From the NCBI GenBank assembly GCA_014859075.1, contig JACUUW010000083.1, positions 1 to 8,044 of the forward strand: 8,044 nt of DNA, written 5' to 3'. Under the pieces are notes generated by a model, which was not told the DNA's origin, did no database searches, and saw only the letters and a program-made list of their open reading frames with translations. A program made the position numbers and the translations under genes. Origin of the DNA: Desulforudis sp. GTDB taxonomy: Bacteria; Bacillota; Desulfotomaculia; Desulfotomaculales; Desulforudaceae. This document shows, one piece after another, positions 6,549-8,044 of the stretch (positions are counted from its first letter, which is position 1; each line of letters starts with the position of its first letter).

Positions 6549-6682
6549 GGGGAACCAAGGATCAGAATGAAGCATCGGTGGGAGTAGGCTTCAGGTGCAG
6601 ATCTCTGAGAGTGTGCTCGCCACATTGGTCGACAGCACTAGGCAGTGGAAATCTTTGTTCTCGGTGTGGTGTTGCCTCCAGC

Positions 6683-6752
6683 TTCTGGATTCTGAATTCT
6701 GTATTCTTAAAAGAATGATTCCTATACTTATGGATTCTGGATTCTGAATTCT
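6683..6752 (+). repeat. Right heptamer arrays (two blocks, inverted relative to the left array)
   Basis: Block one at 6683-6707 and block two at 6734-6757 are built from TTCTGGA/TTCTGAA-type units. Both carry TTCTGGATTCTGAATTCT. Between them lies a 14-base self-complementary sequence ATTCTT-AA-AAGAAT (6703-6716). Confidence 0.85.
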
Positions 6753-6760
6753 GGTTCTAA

Positions 6761-6769
6761 GAGAGGTGA
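6761..6769 (+). promoter_or_regulatory. Ribosome binding site that fixes the TTG start of glyQ
   Basis: GAGAGGTGA is a near-ideal Shine-Dalgarno ending 5 bases before TTG at 6775. The in-frame GTG at 6766 lies inside this site and so cannot be the start that uses it. Confidence 0.82.
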
Positions 6770-6774
6770 TTCAC

Positions 6775-7662
6775 TTGTACTTTCAGGACTTGATTCTGAC
6801 CCTTGACCGTTTTTGGGGTGCGCGGGGCTGTCTTATCCAGCAGCCGTACGACGTGGAAAAGGGGGCCGGGACCATGAATCCGGCGACCTTTCTGAGGGTG
6901 CTCGGTCCCGAACCGTGGAACGTGGCTTACGTGGAACCATCCCGCCGGCCGACCGACGGCCGCTACGGCGAAAATCCCAACCGCCTGCAGCACTACTACC
7001 AGTACCAGGTGATCCTGAAACCATCACCGGATGACGTCATCGATCTTTACTTGGACAGCCTGCGGGCGATCGGCATCAACCCGCTGGAACACGACATCCG
7101 GCTGGTGGAGGACAACTGGGAATCCCCGACCCTCGGGGCCTGGGGACTGGGTTGGGAAGTCTGGCTGAACGGCATGGAGATCACACAGTTCACCTACTTC
7201 CAGCAGTGCGGCGGTTTCGACCTGAAACCGGTCTCGGCCGAGATCACCTACGGACTGGAACGGCTCGCGCTTTACCTGCAGGGTCGGGACAACGTCTTCG
7301 ACATCGACTGGACGGTGGGATTGACCTACCGCGACGTGCACTTCCAGGGCGAAGTCGAGCATTCCCGCTACAATTTCGAAATCGCCCAGGTAGAGATGCT
7401 GCACGACCTGTTCGACAGCTACGAACGGGAAGCCCAGCGGGTCCTGGAGGAGGGTCTGGTGCTCCCGGCCTACGACTACGTGCTGAAGTGCTCCCACACT
7501 TTCAACCTGCTGGACGCCCGGGGCGCCATCAGCGTTGCCGAGCGCACCGGCTACATCGCCAGGGTGCGTGCCCTGGCCCGCGGGTGTGCCCAGGCCTACG
7601 TCAAACAGCGGGAACAGCTTGGTTTCCCGCTGCTTAAAGGGGGTGCGCCGAATGGCCGCTGA
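6775..7662 (+). CDS. glyQ: Glycyl-tRNA synthetase alpha subunit
   Basis: GlyQ is the catalytic subunit of the bacterial alpha2-beta2 glycyl-tRNA synthetase, which attaches glycine to tRNA-Gly at the cost of ATP. The 295 residues from the TTG start match the usual length, and the N-terminus FQDLILTLDRFWGARGC is typical. The class II synthetase core is strongly conserved: QQPYDVEKGAGTMNPATFLR (22-41), YVEPSRRPTDGRYGENPNR (52-70), LQHYYQYQVILKPSPDD (71-87), VEDNWESPTLGAWGLGWEVW (111-130), MEITQFTYFQQ (134-144) and EITYGLERLALY (156-167). The C-terminal helical part contains FNLLDARGAISVAERTGYI. The gene overlaps glyS by 11 bases, so the subunits are translationally coupled. It is probably transcribed from the promoter near 6485 through the heptamer element. 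Confidence 0.97.
   Translation: MYFQDLILTLDRFWGARGCLIQQPYDVEKGAGTMNPATFLRVLGPEPWNVAYVEPSRRPTDGRYGENPNRLQHYYQYQVILKPSPDDVIDLYLDSLRAIGINPLEHDIRLVEDNWESPTLGAWGLGWEVWLNGMEITQFTYFQQCGGFDLKPVSAEITYGLERLALYLQGRDNVFDIDWTVGLTYRDVHFQGEVEHSRYNFEIAQVEMLHDLFDSYEREAQRVLEEGLVLPAYDYVLKCSHTFNLLDARGAISVAERTGYIARVRALARGCAQAYVKQREQLGFPLLKGGAPNGR
7636..7645 (+). promoter_or_regulatory. Ribosome binding site of glyS
   Basis: AAAGGGGGTG inside the end of glyQ lies 6 bases before the ATG at 7652, supporting that start and coupled translation with glyQ. Confidence 0.75.
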
Positions 7663-8044
7663 CTTCATCCTGGAAATCGGAACTGAAGAAATCCCGGCCC
7701 GCTTCCTGGCCCCCGCACTAGCGGAGTTGGCTGCCAAAGGTGCGGCCCTGCTGGAAGAATACCGGCTGGCGTACGAGGCGCTCGCGGTTTACGGCACGCC
7801 CCGGCGGCTGACCCTCTACATCCAGGGCTTGGCCGCCGGCCAGGCGCCTTTGGCCCGGGAGGTGAAGGGTCCGCCGAAAAAAGCGGCGTTTGATATTGAC
7901 GGCAGGCCGACCAAGGCGGCGTTGGGCTTTGCCAAGAGCCGGGGGGTAGACGTGGAGGCGCTGGTCATCCGTCTGGTGGGTAAGGTGGAGTACGTCTTCG
8001 CGGTGCGGGAGGAGACCGGGCTGCCGGCCGGCGCGATCCTGGCC
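7652..8044 (+). CDS. glyS: Glycyl-tRNA synthetase beta subunit, 5' portion (runs off window)
   Basis: GlyS is the tRNA-binding partner of GlyQ in the alpha2-beta2 enzyme. Only the first 131 codons are in the window; the full protein is usually near 690 residues. The fragment opens MAADFILEIGTEEIPARFL, the standard GlyS N-terminus. It continues with AVYGTPRRLTLYIQGL, VKGPPKKAAFDIDGRPTKAA and LGFAKSRGVDVEAL, all family-typical blocks. The ATG overlaps the last 11 bases of glyQ and has a good Shine-Dalgarno. The frame has no interruption up to the window edge. Confidence 0.96.
   Translation, partial: MAADFILEIGTEEIPARFLAPALAELAAKGAALLEEYRLAYEALAVYGTPRRLTLYIQGLAAGQAPLAREVKGPPKKAAFDIDGRPTKAALGFAKSRGVDVEALVIRLVGKVEYVFAVREETGLPAGAILA

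Larger units (their letters stand above)
6514..6760. repeat. Interspersed-repeat-like element with inverted heptamer-array ends
   Basis: The ends are TTAGAA (6514-6519) and its complement TTCTAA (6755-6760). Inside are arrays of a 7-base unit in opposite orientations, enclosing a non-repeated core (about 6549-6682). The left arm AGAATTCAGAATCCAGAAT (6516-6534) is perfectly complementary over 19 bases to 6734-6752 and over 18 bases to 6683-6700. No transposase gene and no clear target-site duplication are seen. It could be a small non-autonomous mobile element, a palindromic intergenic repeat family, or a leader RNA. Confidence 0.65.
6460..6774 (+). other. Non-coding recO-glyQ interval: promoter plus heptamer-repeat element
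   Basis: The stretch holds a candidate promoter (6485-6513), an element bounded by inverted heptamer arrays (6514-6760) and the glyQ ribosome binding site. No T-box is apparent: there is no full TGG-N-ACCGCG antiterminator motif and no terminator stem with a T-tract. Short reading frames in the core show no initiation signals. Confidence 0.7.

Noticed and set aside
6549..6682. Short open frames across the core of the heptamer element on both strands
   Set aside because: They have no start codon with a ribosome binding site, run into the repeats, and resemble no protein I recognise.
6766..6774. GTG at 6766 as the start of glyQ
   Set aside because: It lies within the Shine-Dalgarno GAGAGGTGA, which is ideally spaced for TTG at 6775, where the typical GlyQ N-terminus begins.

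Overview
The window reads as ordinary chromosome from a GC-rich member of the Firmicutes, most likely a clostridial lineage near Desulfotomaculum, Pelotomaculum or Desulforudis. The reasons are the recO-glyQ-glyS gene order, a two-gene (alpha plus beta) glycyl-tRNA synthetase, strong Shine-Dalgarno sequences with frequent GTG and TTG starts, a LysM-NlpC/P60 cell-wall hydrolase, and an HD-containing CCA-adding enzyme. The placement is inferred from gene content alone.

Layout, left to right. Bases 1-732 are the 3' half of an RtcB-type RNA ligase. It overlaps by one base the start of a complete CCA-adding tRNA nucleotidyltransferase (732-2189), so the two look like one RNA-repair/tRNA-maturation operon, closed by a Rho-independent terminator at 2225-2263. 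A monocistronic secreted peptidoglycan hydrolase follows (2367-3296, TTG start) with its own strong terminator (3314-3353). A structured non-coding stretch (3354-3504) and a near-consensus sigma-A promoter (3505-3533) lead into mgtE, a CBS-domain magnesium channel (3561-4913). Its stop codon directly abuts the stop of the convergent ubiX (4914-5507, minus strand), a flavin prenyltransferase. After a roughly 210-base divergent intergenic region come recO (5716-6459, GTG start), a 315-base non-coding stretch, glyQ (6775-7662, TTG start) and the 5' part of glyS (7652 to the window end, overlapping glyQ by 11 bases).

The genes are all recognisable housekeeping functions: tRNA end repair, cell-wall turnover, magnesium uptake, cofactor synthesis, recombination and tRNA charging. 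I see no phage, CRISPR, toxin-antitoxin or defence genes and no evidence of a new protein system.

The least ordinary DNA is the recO-glyQ interval. About 250 bases are bounded by inverted arrays of an AT-rich heptamer (CAGAATT on the left, its complement on the right), surrounding a unique core of about 130 bases. A plausible promoter sits just upstream, so the element would be transcribed as the glyQS leader. It occupies the place where a T-box would be expected in many Firmicutes, and no T-box is apparent. This is the one candidate for something undescribed, either as an interspersed repeat or as a leader RNA.
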